Shown: positions 34,145-43,119 of the stretch, in pieces
Layout: every line of letters begins with the position of its first letter
Numbering within the stretch: the stretch's first letter is position 1
Assembly: GCF_051535215.1 (NCBI RefSeq)
Contig: NZ_JBPPLY010000004.1
Location: 153,027 to 217,026, forward strand
DNA from: Nitrobacter sp051535215
GTDB taxonomy: Bacteria > Pseudomonadota > Alphaproteobacteria > Rhizobiales > Xanthobacteraceae
Direction of reading: 5' to 3'
DNA: 64,000 nt
Translations under genes and position numbers: made by a program
The notes under the pieces: model-generated
Seen by the model: the letters and a program-made list of their open reading frames with translations, nothing else
The model's database searches: none
What the model was told of the DNA's origin: nothing

Positions 34145-34390
34145 CGTCAGTTCGCCCGTTGAGAGGGTTTGTCCGATGCCGCCGGGCAGGCTAACGACGC
34201 GAAACGGTGCCCCGGCGCACGGCGCGCCCCACAGGCGTTAACACTAGGTTCGCAATGGTTAATGGTTTCTTTCTTTTAACCATGCGGTAGGAAGATTTTG
34301 CCGGGCCGTTATGGTCAACAAGATCTTATTGCCGACCTGCCGGCGCCCGTTCGTTTTCATAACGAATTGAAAATACGCAATTTTCAGACA

Positions 34391-34406
34391 TGGCACGGCT
34401 TTCGCT
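34391..34406 (+). promoter_or_regulatory. Sigma54 (-24/-12) promoter for flgF operon
   Basis: TGGCACGGCTTTCGCT: GG-N10-GC spacing exact, one mismatch to TGGCACG-N4-TTGCW. It ends 103 nt before the flgF ATG, in the 364-nt fliL-flgF divergent region, which also has a cluster of GGTTAA half-sites (34225-34290) and no gene. Confidence 0.7.
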
Positions 34407-34508
34407 ACATCCCTGGACGACCGCAGGGCTTGGGAGAGCTTGAAGGTCGGAAACGATCCGCCGATGCCTGGGAGGGCCTGACGCGGATCTTCGAGGGGAG
34501 AACCACCG

Positions 34509-35276
34509 ATGGAGAATACGCTTCTCATCGGACTATCGCGGCAGATGATGCTCGAACGGCAGATGGATGTCGTTGCGAACAACGTCGCGAACGTCAACAC
34601 CAACGGTTACAAGGCCGACCGCTCGCTGTTCGAGGAATACCTGATGCCGGTCGCCCACGAAGACAACTTCGTCGGCGGCGACCGCCGCCTCAGCTTCGTG
34701 CAGGATCGCGCCACCTTCCATGACTTCGCCGGCGGACCCGCCGAGCAGACCAAAAACCCCCTCGATGTCGCCATCGACGGCAAGGCGTTCCTGGTGGTGC
34801 AGACGCCGGGTGGCGAACGCTATACCCGCGACGGCGGGCTGCAGATCAACGCGCAGGGGCAACTGGTGACGGCCTCGGGCAATCAGGTGCTCGGCACCAG
34901 CGGGCCAATCACGTTCCAGCAGACCGACCACGACATCGCGATATCCGACGACGGCACCGTGACGGTGATCGAGGGCACCAACAACGCGGCCGACTCGATC
35001 CGCGGCAAGCTGCGACTGGTTTCGTTCGCGCAGGCGCAAAAGCTGCTCAAGGAAGGTTCCAACCTCTACGCCGCGGGCGAAGGCAACATTGCCCAACCCG
35101 ACACCAAGGCGCGGGTCCGCCAGGGCTTCATCGAGCGCTCCAACGTCAGCGCGGTGAGCGAAATGAGCCGCATGGTCGAAGTGTCCCGCGCCTACACGCA
35201 GATGGCGACGCTGCTGCAGCAGCAAAGCGAGCTGCAGCGATCGGCTATCGAAAAGCTTGCCGACGTTCCGGCATAA
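34509..35276 (+). CDS. flgF: Flagellar rod protein FlgF
   Basis: 255 aa. N-terminal helix LLIGLSRQMMLERQMDVVANNVANVNTNGYKADRSLFEEYL; middle NPLDVAIDGKAFLVVQTPGGERYTRDGGLQINAQGQLVTASGNQVLG; C-terminal RQGFIERSNVSAVSEMSRMVEVSRAYTQMATLLQQQSELQRSAIEKLADV. Proximal/distal rod subunit. First gene of flgF-flgG-flgA-flgH behind a sigma54 promoter. Confidence 0.95.
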   Translation: MENTLLIGLSRQMMLERQMDVVANNVANVNTNGYKADRSLFEEYLMPVAHEDNFVGGDRRLSFVQDRATFHDFAGGPAEQTKNPLDVAIDGKAFLVVQTPGGERYTRDGGLQINAQGQLVTASGNQVLGTSGPITFQQTDHDIAISDDGTVTVIEGTNNAADSIRGKLRLVSFAQAQKLLKEGSNLYAAGEGNIAQPDTKARVRQGFIERSNVSAVSEMSRMVEVSRAYTQMATLLQQQSELQRSAIEKLADVPA

Positions 35277-35287
35277 GGAAAGAGATT

Positions 35288-36076
35288 ATGCGCGCCCTCT
35301 ATACCGCAGCGACCGGAATGGCGGCTCAGGAGCTGAACGTTCAGGTCATCTCCAACAACATCGCGAACCTGCGCACCACCGGCTACAAGAAACAGCGGGC
35401 CGCGTTTCAAGACCTGATCTACGATCACGTCCGCCGCGTCGGCGCGCAGGCCTCCGATCAGGGCACGATCCTTCCCGTAGGCATCGATCTCGGTGGCGGC
35501 GTCAAGACCGTCGGCACGCCGCGGCTGATGAGCCAGGGCACACTCTCGATGACCGGCAACGATCTCGACATCGCCATCCGGGGCGAAGGTTTCTTCAAGA
35601 TCCAGATGCCGGACGGCACCTACCAATACACGCGCGACGGCACCTTCCAGATGGACAACCAGGGCCGCATCGTCAACGCACAGGGCAACCCCGTGCAGCC
35701 GACGATCACGATCCCACAGAATTCGTCCGGCATCACCATCAACGCGCAGGGTCAGGTGTCGGTGACGCTGCCGGGCTCGACGACACCGACGGTGCTCGGC
35801 CAGATCGGCCTGACCCGCTTCGTCAACAAGGCCGGGCTGCAACCCGTCGGCGACAACAACTTCACCGAGACGCCGGCCTCCGGGCCGCCGCAGGATGGCG
35901 TCGCCAACATCGACGGTTACGGCGACATGCAGCAGTCGAACCTCGAACAGGCCAACGTCGAGGTGGTTTCCGAAATCTCCGATCTGATCGCCGCGCAGCG
36001 CGCCTACGAGATGAACGCCAAGGTCATCAGCGCCGCCGATCAGATGCTGCAATCCGCAGCCGCGTTGTTCCGCTAG
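35288..36076 (+). CDS. flgG: Flagellar distal rod protein FlgG
   Basis: 262 aa, the standard length. MRALYTAATGMAAQELNVQVISNNIANLRTTGYKKQRAAFQDLIYDHV at the N-terminus, NDLDIAIRGEGFFKIQMPDGTYQYTRDGTFQMDNQGRIVNAQGNPVQP in the middle, and QSNLEQANVEVVSEISDLIAAQRAYEMNAKVISAADQMLQSAAAL at the end. It starts 11 nt after flgF. Confidence 0.97.
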   Translation: MRALYTAATGMAAQELNVQVISNNIANLRTTGYKKQRAAFQDLIYDHVRRVGAQASDQGTILPVGIDLGGGVKTVGTPRLMSQGTLSMTGNDLDIAIRGEGFFKIQMPDGTYQYTRDGTFQMDNQGRIVNAQGNPVQPTITIPQNSSGITINAQGQVSVTLPGSTTPTVLGQIGLTRFVNKAGLQPVGDNNFTETPASGPPQDGVANIDGYGDMQQSNLEQANVEVVSEISDLIAAQRAYEMNAKVISAADQMLQSAAALFR

Positions 36077-36087
36077 GGAGGCTGACC

Positions 36088-37206
36088 ATGGCCATCCGCT
36101 CGTCTCTCCTCGCCGTGACGCTGATGGCGGCATCCGCTCCGGCGCTGGCCGCGAACGAAGCTCCGCCGCACACCACGCTGGCGAGCGTGATCCAGACCGC
36201 GGCCGCCGTTCCCCTTCCCTTGCTGCGCGCCGACGTCAAGGTCACCGGCGATGTGGTGCGGATCGGCGACGTCATCGACAATGCCGGCAGCGCTGCGCAA
36301 ATCGCGATCTATCGCGCGCCCGAGCCCGGCACCACCGGCACCCTGGCGGCAACGCAGGTGCTCGACGCCCTCCGTGCGCATCAGGTGATCGGCGTCGATG
36401 CTCACGGCATTCGCAACGTCTCGGTGACGCGGCTCGCGCGCACCCTCGATGCCGACGACATCGAACTGCAGATCGCCGTGGCGCTCGAGCACCGCAACGG
36501 GCTCGGCGACGCCAAAAATCTGTCGCTGGCTTTCGACAAGGACCTTCGAACGATCCATCTCGATGCGGCGAACGACGGCGCCGTTACTCCGGTCGTGACG
36601 CGGTTCGACCCGCGCAACGGACGTTTCGACGTCACTCTCGAGATCGGCAACGGCTCAGGCGCTCCCCCCGCCCGTCTCCGCTTCACCGGCACTGCCATCG
36701 AGACCATCGAGACCCCGGTGCTTGCCCGCGACGTCGACCGCAACACGCTGCTGAAGTTCTCTGATGTCGTGATGGAGCGTCGCCCCAAAGCCGAGGTCGG
36801 CAACGATGCCGCGAACCGCGACCGTGTCATCGGGATGCAGATGCGGCGGCAGATGCGCGCCGGTCAGGCGCTGCATGGCGCCGACCTCACCAAGCCAGAC
36901 CTGGTGCAGCGCGACCAGGCCGTGACCCTGATCTATCAGGCTGCGGGAATCTATCTCACCGTGCGAGGCAAGGCGACCGAGGCCGGCACCGAAGGTGACG
37001 TCGTGAGTGTCGTCAATCTCCAATCGAAACGCACCGTGTCGGGTCTCGTGGTCGGGCGCGGCCAGGTGTCGGCTTCTCCAGTTGCGCCTGTCGTCCCGCG
37101 CAGGCTCGCGAGCGCCGCACCGGTCGCCGAAGCGCCGGGGATGGCTGGCGCGTCCTCTCCTGATTTCGTCCGCGACGGCGCATCTGTATCTCCAGGATCC
37201 GAGTAA
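36088..37206 (+). CDS. flgA: Flagellar P-ring assembly chaperone FlgA
   Basis: 372 aa from ATG 36088 with GGGAGG upstream. Signal peptide MAIRSSLLAVTLMAASAPALAA. C-terminal SAF-type domain (ETPVLARDVDRNTLLKFSDVVMERRPKAE... VIGMQMRRQMRAGQALHGADLTKPDLVQRDQAVTLIYQAAGIYLTVRGKATEAGTEGDVVSVVNLQSKRTVSGLVVG) is typical FlgA. Periplasmic chaperone for FlgI. About 100 residues longer than enterobacterial FlgA, with extra N-terminal domain and a Pro/Ala tail. Confidence 0.93.
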   Translation: MAIRSSLLAVTLMAASAPALAANEAPPHTTLASVIQTAAAVPLPLLRADVKVTGDVVRIGDVIDNAGSAAQIAIYRAPEPGTTGTLAATQVLDALRAHQVIGVDAHGIRNVSVTRLARTLDADDIELQIAVALEHRNGLGDAKNLSLAFDKDLRTIHLDAANDGAVTPVVTRFDPRNGRFDVTLEIGNGSGAPPARLRFTGTAIETIETPVLARDVDRNTLLKFSDVVMERRPKAEVGNDAANRDRVIGMQMRRQMRAGQALHGADLTKPDLVQRDQAVTLIYQAAGIYLTVRGKATEAGTEGDVVSVVNLQSKRTVSGLVVGRGQVSASPVAPVVPRRLASAAPVAEAPGMAGASSPDFVRDGASVSPGSE

Positions 37207-37211
37207 CGTTC

Positions 37212-37970
37212 ATGTTGAAGTCCGCGAACATCAACCGCCTCGCTCTCGCCGGCACGCTATTGGCCGCGGCCGGCCTCGCCAGCGGTTGTTCATCCATCGA
37301 TCGGCTTTCGCAGATCGGCGAGTCACCCAAATTGACCGCGATCGACAATCCGACGACACAGCCGGGCTACAAGCCAGTGCAGATGCCGATGCCGAAGCCC
37401 GAGACGGTGTCTTACAACGCCAACTCACTGTGGCGAAACGGTTCTCGCGCGTTCTTCAAGGACCAGCGCGCTGCGCGCGTCGGCGATCTCCTGACCGTCA
37501 CCGTGAATTTCACCGACAAGGCCAACATCGCCAACGAGACCCAGCGCAGCCGCTCCAGCAAGGAAGACTCCGGCATCACGGATTTCATCGGCAGCAAGGT
37601 CATCAAAAATCCGGCAACCTCGATCCTGCCGGGCCGCCTTCTGACCACGGATTCCACAGCGTCCAGCGACGGCAAAGGCTCGGTGCAGCGCCAGGAGAAT
37701 CTCCAGACCAGCGTCGCCGCGGTGGTCACGCAAGTGCTGCCCAACGGCAACCTCGTGGTCGAAGGCAAGCAGGAAATCCGCGTCAATTTTGAAATCCGCG
37801 AACTGATCGTGGCCGGCATCGTCCGTCCCGAGGATATCCAGAGCGACAACACCATCGACTCCAGCAAGATCGCGCAGGCCCGCATTTCCTATGGCGGTCG
37901 CGGTCAGATCAGCGACGTGCAGCAGCCGCGCTATGGCCAGCAGGTCATGGACGTGCTGCTGCCGTTCTAG
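37212..37970 (+). CDS. flgH: Flagellar L-ring lipoprotein FlgH
   Basis: 252 aa. Lipobox LAAAGLASGC, mature C-SSIDRLSQIGE. Core SLWRNGSRAFFKDQRAARVGDLLTVTVNFTDKANIANETQRSRSS, NLVVEGKQEIRVNFEIRELIVAGIVRPEDIQSDNTIDSSKIAQARISYGGRGQISDVQQPRYGQQVMDVLLPF. Outer-membrane ring. Its TAG stop lies within the CTAG end of a truncated palindromic repeat, the same arrangement as fliR. Confidence 0.96.
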   Translation: MLKSANINRLALAGTLLAAAGLASGCSSIDRLSQIGESPKLTAIDNPTTQPGYKPVQMPMPKPETVSYNANSLWRNGSRAFFKDQRAARVGDLLTVTVNFTDKANIANETQRSRSSKEDSGITDFIGSKVIKNPATSILPGRLLTTDSTASSDGKGSVQRQENLQTSVAAVVTQVLPNGNLVVEGKQEIRVNFEIRELIVAGIVRPEDIQSDNTIDSSKIAQARISYGGRGQISDVQQPRYGQQVMDVLLPF

Positions 37971-38009
37971 CGGTAAGGGAAATAGCGAATGTCAAATCCA
38001 CGCCGCTAG
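37967..38009. repeat. Truncated CTAG palindrome (class D) at the flgH stop
   Basis: Starts CTAGCGG and ends CCGCTAG; its right half TAGCGAATGTCAAAT matches the class D right arm at about 20185. The end changed from CTCCACTAG to CGCCGCTAG with the pairing left end changed too (CTAGTGG to CTAGCGG), so the stem is kept. The left arm and loop are deleted. Confidence 0.7.
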
Positions 38010-38093
38010 ACTTTCACGAGCTCCCCGCCGTTTCGCGAACCCCAGGCGCGAGGCGGCGACGACCCGGCGATGCTGCGCATCGTCCGGCCTTGC

Positions 38094-38122
38094 GGCCTCC
38101 GGTAGCTCCCCTGCCGGAGGCC
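38094..38122 (+). terminator. Hairpin after flgH
   Basis: GGCCTCCGG, 11-nt loop, CCGGAGGCC, then GTTATCGTTTC. It lies about 125 nt past the flgH stop in the otherwise gene-free 38010-38262 stretch. Confidence 0.45.
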
Positions 38123-38262
38123 GTTATCGTTTCGCGCATGTCGACCAATCCGCCATCTTCTTGATAAAAATTCATGAAACCGGTCTGCCCGCAGGCATTG
38201 ACAATACCTATGTCGATGACACCACGTACCCACGACATCGTGCGCAATCGCCGGAGCCTTCC

Positions 38263-38553
38263 ATGTCATCGCTCGTTCGTATCCTGATCGTCCTTGTCAT
38301 ATCTTTGAGCGTGATTTCGGACGCGGCGCAGGCGCGTCACCGCAAAGTCCGCATGCACATCCACGGACAGATGCCATCGGCAACAGTCGTGACTCCAACC
38401 CCCTCGCCCCGCCTCAACACCAGCGTTGTCAACCAGCCAGGGGTACCAAACACATCGCGACCCGGAACCATCGGCACCGGCGCCGTGCCGAGCGGCCTCA
38501 GCGGCGACAGCCCCATCGCTCCCGGATTCCCCGGCCGGGTCGGGCGTGATTAG
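38263..38553 (+). CDS. Small secreted hypothetical protein
   Basis: 96 aa from ATG 38263 with GGAG 7 nt upstream. Signal peptide LVRILIVLVISLSVISDAAQA, then a basic start (RHRKVRMHIHG) and a Pro/Thr/Ser/Gly-rich low-complexity chain. Periplasmic or exported; no family recognised. Confidence 0.6.
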   Translation: MSSLVRILIVLVISLSVISDAAQARHRKVRMHIHGQMPSATVVTPTPSPRLNTSVVNQPGVPNTSRPGTIGTGAVPSGLSGDSPIAPGFPGRVGRD

Positions 38554-38722
38554 AATCGATGTCGTCGCGCATTGGCCACATGCGTTCCATCGGAACGCGG
38601 GTTCGCCACCCAGCCGACGATGAGGCGGGCTGCGACAAGAATTTCGTTCATCCGGCGGCTTTCAGAAACTATGCTCGATCGGCCTGAATTCGCGACGGCA
38701 TGTGCCGGCAAGGAGTTGCGGT

Positions 38723-40597
38723 TTGACGCCGAAACCCGATCCCGATCTTCAGCAACGCGAGGCGCTGCTCCAGACCGTGCTTCGCAACTACTTCGGATCC
38801 GGTAACGCCGGGATCCTGCGAACCATCCAGTCCGAGGCCGTCTATGTCGATCTCGCCTCCGGCGCAACGCTGTTGCGCCAGGGCGACATCAGCGATGACG
38901 TCTACTTCGTCCTGTCCGGACGACTGCACGCCTTTTCCGAAACCGAGTCCGGCACGCGGAAAATTCTGGGCGAGATCGGACGCGGTGAAACCATCGGCGA
39001 ACTCGCATTGTTCACCGGCGAGCCGCGTTCGGCGACCATCGTGGCGGTGCGCGATACCCTGCTTGTCAAGGTGACGCGCGCGATGATCGAGCGTACCATC
39101 GCGCAGGATCCCGACATCGAGATGTCGATGATGCGGATCGTGATCCGGCGATTCCGTCACCATGAGCGCGAGCGTCGGCCGCCCATGGTTCCGGTGAACG
39201 TCTGCATCCTCCCGATCACGCCGGGACTGGACGCGGTCGAATTCGCCCAACGCCTGCGCGACGCGCAAGCCGGACGAGCACAGCCGGCGACGGTGGTTAC
39301 CGCAGACGAGATCGCCGCACGCTTCGGTGCCGCCCCCATCCACCAGGTCGGACGACGCCACGATGCGCTTGCCGCTTATATCGACGAGATCGAGGCGCGG
39401 AGCCGCGCGGTCTATCTTGCGGCCGACGGTGGGGATACCAACTGGACCCGGTTCTGCCTGCGCCATGCCGACGAGATCCTGCTGCTTGCCGCCGCCGAGC
39501 GCGATCCCGGCCTGTCCGAAGTCGAGCAGGCCTGCCTGTCGTCCGCAGCTCCCATCTCGATCGCGCGCCAGACGCTGATCCTGCTGCATGAAGCGGATAC
39601 CAGAATTCCGACCGGCACGGCGCGATGGCTGGATGCGCGGCCGGCTGCGCGGCACTTCCATCTCCGCCCGCAGTCACCCCGCGACATGGCGCGCATCGCC
39701 CGCATCATCTCGGGGCGCGGCATCGGACTGGTGCTGTCGGGCGGCGGTGCGCGCGGCTTTGCCCATGTCGGTGTCATCAAGGCCCTGGAAGAAGCCGGCA
39801 TTCCCGTCGACATGCTCGGCGGCAGTTCGATCGGTGCGGTCATGGGTCTGGTGCTTGCGCTGGGCCGCAACGCGGACGAGGTCGCAGCCGCCGTCCGCAA
39901 GGCGTTCCTCGAACATCCACGGGGCAACGTAACAGGCGACTACAATTTCATCCCGCTGGTTTCGCTGATCAAGGGCGCGCGGACGCGCAGCGCAATGACG
40001 CAAGCCGTACGCGACGCCACCGGCCGGGATGCAATCGACAGCGAGGATAGCTGGATCACCTTCTTCACGATGGCGTCGGATTTTTCCATCGGCCGCGAAG
40101 CGGTGCTGTCGCGCGGCGACCTCACCCGCAATGTCGGCGCGAGCTATGCGATTCCGGGCGCGTTGCCGCCGGTCTTCGTTGGCGGACACATGATGTATGA
40201 CGGCAGCACGTTCAACAATTTCCCGGCGGACGTGATGGCCCGGCTCGGCGCCGGCCGCATCATCGGCGTCGATCTCTCGGTCAACCGCGAGCAGGTGTTC
40301 GATATCGACTGCATGCCGGGAACGCTCGCGCTGCTGCGCGACAGACTGAGGCCGCGCGCGAAGCGGCGCTACCGCCTGCCGAGCGTGCCGGAGACGATGC
40401 TGCGATCGTCATTCATCACCTCGGTTTCGAAGCAGAAGGAAATGGGAAAGTTCACCGACCTGTTGTTCCAGCCGCGTGTGCCCGATGGCCGCCTGCTGGA
40501 CTGGAGCCGTTTCGACGAGATGGTCGCGGCGGGCTACAGCCACGCCAGCCAGGTACTGGCCGGGCTGACCGACGAGCAGCGGATGATGTTTCGATAA
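38723..40597 (+). CDS. Cyclic nucleotide-binding domain / patatin-like phospholipase (NTE family)
   Basis: 624 aa from TTG 38723 (AAGGAG 7 nt upstream; a GTG at 38702 is in frame). The N-terminal cNMP-type fold (VDLASGATLLRQGDISDDVYFVLSGRLHAF... GEIGRGETIGELALFTGEPRSATIVAVRDTLL) is followed by a middle region and a patatin domain: oxyanion LVLSGGGARGFAHVGVIKALEEAGIPVDMLGGSSIGAVMG (nucleophile Ser in GSSIG) and the catalytic Asp in MMYDGSTFNNFP. This matches neuropathy-target-esterase-like lysophospholipases. Cytoplasmic or peripheral membrane; stands alone. Confidence 0.9.
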   Translation: MTPKPDPDLQQREALLQTVLRNYFGSGNAGILRTIQSEAVYVDLASGATLLRQGDISDDVYFVLSGRLHAFSETESGTRKILGEIGRGETIGELALFTGEPRSATIVAVRDTLLVKVTRAMIERTIAQDPDIEMSMMRIVIRRFRHHERERRPPMVPVNVCILPITPGLDAVEFAQRLRDAQAGRAQPATVVTADEIAARFGAAPIHQVGRRHDALAAYIDEIEARSRAVYLAADGGDTNWTRFCLRHADEILLLAAAERDPGLSEVEQACLSSAAPISIARQTLILLHEADTRIPTGTARWLDARPAARHFHLRPQSPRDMARIARIISGRGIGLVLSGGGARGFAHVGVIKALEEAGIPVDMLGGSSIGAVMGLVLALGRNADEVAAAVRKAFLEHPRGNVTGDYNFIPLVSLIKGARTRSAMTQAVRDATGRDAIDSEDSWITFFTMASDFSIGREAVLSRGDLTRNVGASYAIPGALPPVFVGGHMMYDGSTFNNFPADVMARLGAGRIIGVDLSVNREQVFDIDCMPGTLALLRDRLRPRAKRRYRLPSVPETMLRSSFITSVSKQKEMGKFTDLLFQPRVPDGRLLDWSRFDEMVAAGYSHASQVLAGLTDEQRMMFR

Positions 40598-40879
40598 GTC
40601 CGACAAGGGTGGTGGCGCGAAGCGAAGAACATCCGTGAGACTTGGGGAATTTTAGTTTCTTGGCGCCGGGCAAGCCCCGACGTCGCAGAAATTTTTTATT
40701 CGTCGCCCTCTTGAAACGGCTTTTGGTTTTTCTAAGTCGTTTTTCACCGCTACGGCGGTGTGCCGGACGCCTTAACGTACGGGTCCGGCAAGGGCCCTGG
40801 GATCGGAGTCGGCGATCATACCCGAAGCCTCCCTCTGGTGCTCCCTTCGTATCCATCTTGCTCTTTGGAGGACTTGGCT

Positions 40880-41246
40880 ATGAGGACAACTATCCCCCGT
40901 ACAACATCGAGCGTTTCGGCGAAGACCACTACCGGATCAGCCTCGCCGTTGCAGGCTTTGGCGTCGATGACATCACCGTGACGGCCGAGCAGAACACGCT
41001 CACCATCGAGGGCAGAAAGCCGGAAGGCGCCGCTCACGAGTATTTGTACCGGGCATCGCCGCACGTCCGTTCCGGCGCGTGTTCAACCTGGCAGATTACG
41101 TGCAGGTGAAAGAGGCTTCGTTCCGCGACGGCTTGCTGGTCATCGATCTCCTTCGCGAAGTGCCGGAAGCAATGAAGCCGCGTCGGATCAACATCGCCAC
41201 CGGAGCGTTTTCCTCCTCGAAGATCGGGCAGAAGAAAGCGGCCTGA
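40880..41246 (+). pseudogene. Broken small heat-shock protein (Hsp20/IbpA)
   Basis: The Hsp20 core NYPPYNIERFGEDHYRISLAVAGFGVDDITVTAEQNTLTIEGRK is intact in one frame, but the ATG with its GGAGG site at 40880 is in another frame and the usual ~40-residue N-terminal arm is missing. After EYLYR the coding switches frame at about 41052 (one base short in CCGGGCATCG), continuing as ARPFRRVFNLADYVQVKEASFRDGLLVIDLLREVPEAMKPRRINIATG to TGA 41244. So a probable N-terminal deletion plus a frameshift. The intact hsp20 next door may have made it dispensable. Confidence 0.7.
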
Positions 41247-41326
41247 CGCCCGATCGAGGTTCAGCGGAACGCGGCCGCGCAGAAGCAGGCCCGCGTTCCA
41301 TATTCCACATGAGGAAGGAGAAAACC

Positions 41327-41824
41327 ATGGCAATCCGTGATCTTATTCCCTGGTCGAGAAGTCAGGAACTTGCCCCGGCACGCGGCAGTCTCGACCCGTT
41401 CCTGACATTGCATCGCGAGATGAATCGGCTGTTCGACGACGTCTTCCGCAACTTCGACTCCGGTCAGACCCCGCTCATGGAAGGCCGCTTCAGCTGGCCC
41501 AAGATCGAGCTTAACGATACGGAAAAAACGCTGACGGTCTCTGCCGAACTGCCTGGCATGACGGAGAAGGACGTGCAGATCGAAATCGCCAACGGCGTGC
41601 TGACCATCCGCGGCGAGAAGAAGAGCGAGCACAAAGAGGATAAAGACGGAGGCAAGTACTTTTCCGAGCGCTACTACGGCTCTTTCGAGCGGCAAATTCC
41701 TCTCGATAATGTCGATGAGGACAAGGCCCAGGCTTCTTTCAAGAATGGAGTCCTGACCGTCTCGCTGCAGAAGTCCGAAAACCCGCGCGCAGGCATCAAG
41801 CGCATCGCGATCAACACGCAATGA
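41327..41824 (+). CDS. Small heat-shock protein Hsp20
   Basis: 165 aa from ATG 41327 (GAAGGAG 8 nt upstream). N-terminal arm RDLIPWSRSQELAPARGSLDPFLTLHREMNRLFDDVFRNFD; alpha-crystallin domain WPKIELNDTEKTLTVSAELPGMTEKDVQIEIANGVLTIRGEKK... FERQIPLDNVDEDKAQASFKNGVLTVSLQK (the conserved A-x-x-x-N-G-V-L); C-terminal IKRIAI, the I-x-I-type oligomer anchor. ATP-independent holdase. It follows the broken hsp20 by 80 nt. Confidence 0.93.
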   Translation: MAIRDLIPWSRSQELAPARGSLDPFLTLHREMNRLFDDVFRNFDSGQTPLMEGRFSWPKIELNDTEKTLTVSAELPGMTEKDVQIEIANGVLTIRGEKKSEHKEDKDGGKYFSERYYGSFERQIPLDNVDEDKAQASFKNGVLTVSLQKSENPRAGIKRIAINTQ

Positions 41825-41905
41825 CGATCACGGGCGGCGGTCCGTTCCGTCGCCCGAACATCCTGGAAAGCCATCCCGAGGAAAGGAGCGCGAAGGGAGG
41901 TCACC

Positions 41906-42238
41906 ATGACGAACGCCAACACCAATACCGGCTATCTCGATCCCTTGTTTCATCCGGCTGCGCACTACGCGTCTCCGGATGACGTTCTGAGCGATAACAA
42001 ACTCAACGCGCAGGAGAAGCGGATCATCCTGTCGTCCTGGGCATCCGACATGTTCGCCGTCGAATCCTGTCCAGCGCTGCGCGATGTCCCTGGCATGGAT
42101 CACACGATCCGACTCGCCGACATCCTCGCGGCGCTGCGCCGTCTCGGCGGCGAGGACGACGACGATCCGCCGCCTCACGGCGGCGTCCCGATGCGGCTGC
42201 GGCGGCCTTGGGCCGCCGCTCTGCGAAGGTTCGCCTGA
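41906..42238 (+). CDS. Hypothetical protein linked to hsp20
   Basis: 110 aa, ribosome site GGGAGG 6 nt upstream. Contains FHPAAHYASPDDVLSDNKLNAQEKRIILSSWASDMFAVESCPALRDVP and IRLADILAALRRLGGEDDDD. Small genes of this type are common after rhizobial hsp20; no function known. It is probably co-transcribed with hsp20 (81-nt gap). Confidence 0.75.
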   Translation: MTNANTNTGYLDPLFHPAAHYASPDDVLSDNKLNAQEKRIILSSWASDMFAVESCPALRDVPGMDHTIRLADILAALRRLGGEDDDDPPPHGGVPMRLRRPWAAALRRFA

Positions 42239-42418
42239 TTCAAGCGGCGGCGTTGTAGCGGTTAGCGCTGCGCGTGTCGGATAAGCGAGCGGTGCTGACA
42301 GAAAATGCAGCCCCGGCGCGGGCCATTCCCTTGTCGCGCCGTTCGGGGAGCTTACGGCTTTGATGGCATCAGGGCGGGATCGGCTTGTTTCCGGTTCCCA
42401 AGCCGACGACCCTTCGGC

Positions 42419-42835
42419 CTACTCGTCCCGATAGATCTTTTCCCGCTTTTCGTGACGTTCCTGGGCCTCGACCGAAAGGGTCGCGATCGGCCGCGCCTCA
42501 AGCCGCTTCAGCGAAATCGGCTCGCCGGTCTCCTCGCAATAACCGTAGGTGTTGTCTTCGATCCGCTGCAAAGCGGCGTCGATCTTGGAAATCAGCTTGC
42601 GCTGCCGGTCGCGGGCCCGCAGCTCGATGGCCCGGTCGGTTTCCGATGACGCGCGATCGGCAAGATCAGGATGATTGACGTTCTCTTCCTGAAGCGTCTG
42701 CAGCGTAACCTTCGATTCACGAAGGATTTCGTCCTTCCATGCCAGCAGCTTGGCGCGAAAATATTCGCGCTGGCGCTCGTTCATGAACGGCTCTTTTTCG
42801 GATGGCCTGTAATTTTTCAGCTTTTCCAAATGCAT
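42419..42835 (-). CDS. dksA: DksA-type RNA polymerase-binding transcription factor
   Basis: 138 aa from ATG 42835 (a TTG five codons earlier is in frame). Coiled-coil arm NERQREYFRAKLLAWKDEILRESKVTLQTLQEENVNHPDLADRASSETDRAIELRARDRQRKLISKIDAALQRIEDNTYGYCEETGEPISLKRLEARPIATLSVEAQERHEKREK. The tip motif DxxDRA (DLADRA) is present. Of the four zinc Cys of E. coli DksA only one remains (YGYCEETG; TLSVEAQ instead of C-x-x-C), as in other alphaproteobacterial DksA. It acts with ppGpp on RNA polymerase. Confidence 0.92.
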   Translation of the reverse strand: MHLEKLKNYRPSEKEPFMNERQREYFRAKLLAWKDEILRESKVTLQTLQEENVNHPDLADRASSETDRAIELRARDRQRKLISKIDAALQRIEDNTYGYCEETGEPISLKRLEARPIATLSVEAQERHEKREKIYRDE

Positions 42836-43119
42836 TCCATGGTCGTGCAAAGCGCCGGACGATTCGGCCGCGGCCGGACCGGCCGGCTGGGGCCGAGCTT
42901 ATATAGCGGCCTTTTGTGACAGACAATATCGTCGCGTCGAAAGACCGTAACTCCGGAACGGAATCCCGTCATTTCGTCCCCCGATTAGAGGACTTCCGGG
43001 GTATGGAACCGGAACCGGCCCGGCGCACCTCCGCCGCCGTGTACGATTGTCTGTAAGAGCCTCAGTCCCAGCCGAGACAATAATCGAGGTATCGCCATTA
43101 CCACCGCACGCTGCGGCTT

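Noticed and set aside
34145..34508. Exact CtrA box upstream of fliL/flgF
   Set aside because: Several GGTTAA half-sites are present (34225-34290) but none with N7 spacing, so not reported as a box.
37891..38262. Coding continuation upstream of the small secreted protein
   Set aside because: The frame crosses flgH's end, a repeat and a hairpin; the ribosome site and signal peptide place the start at 38263.
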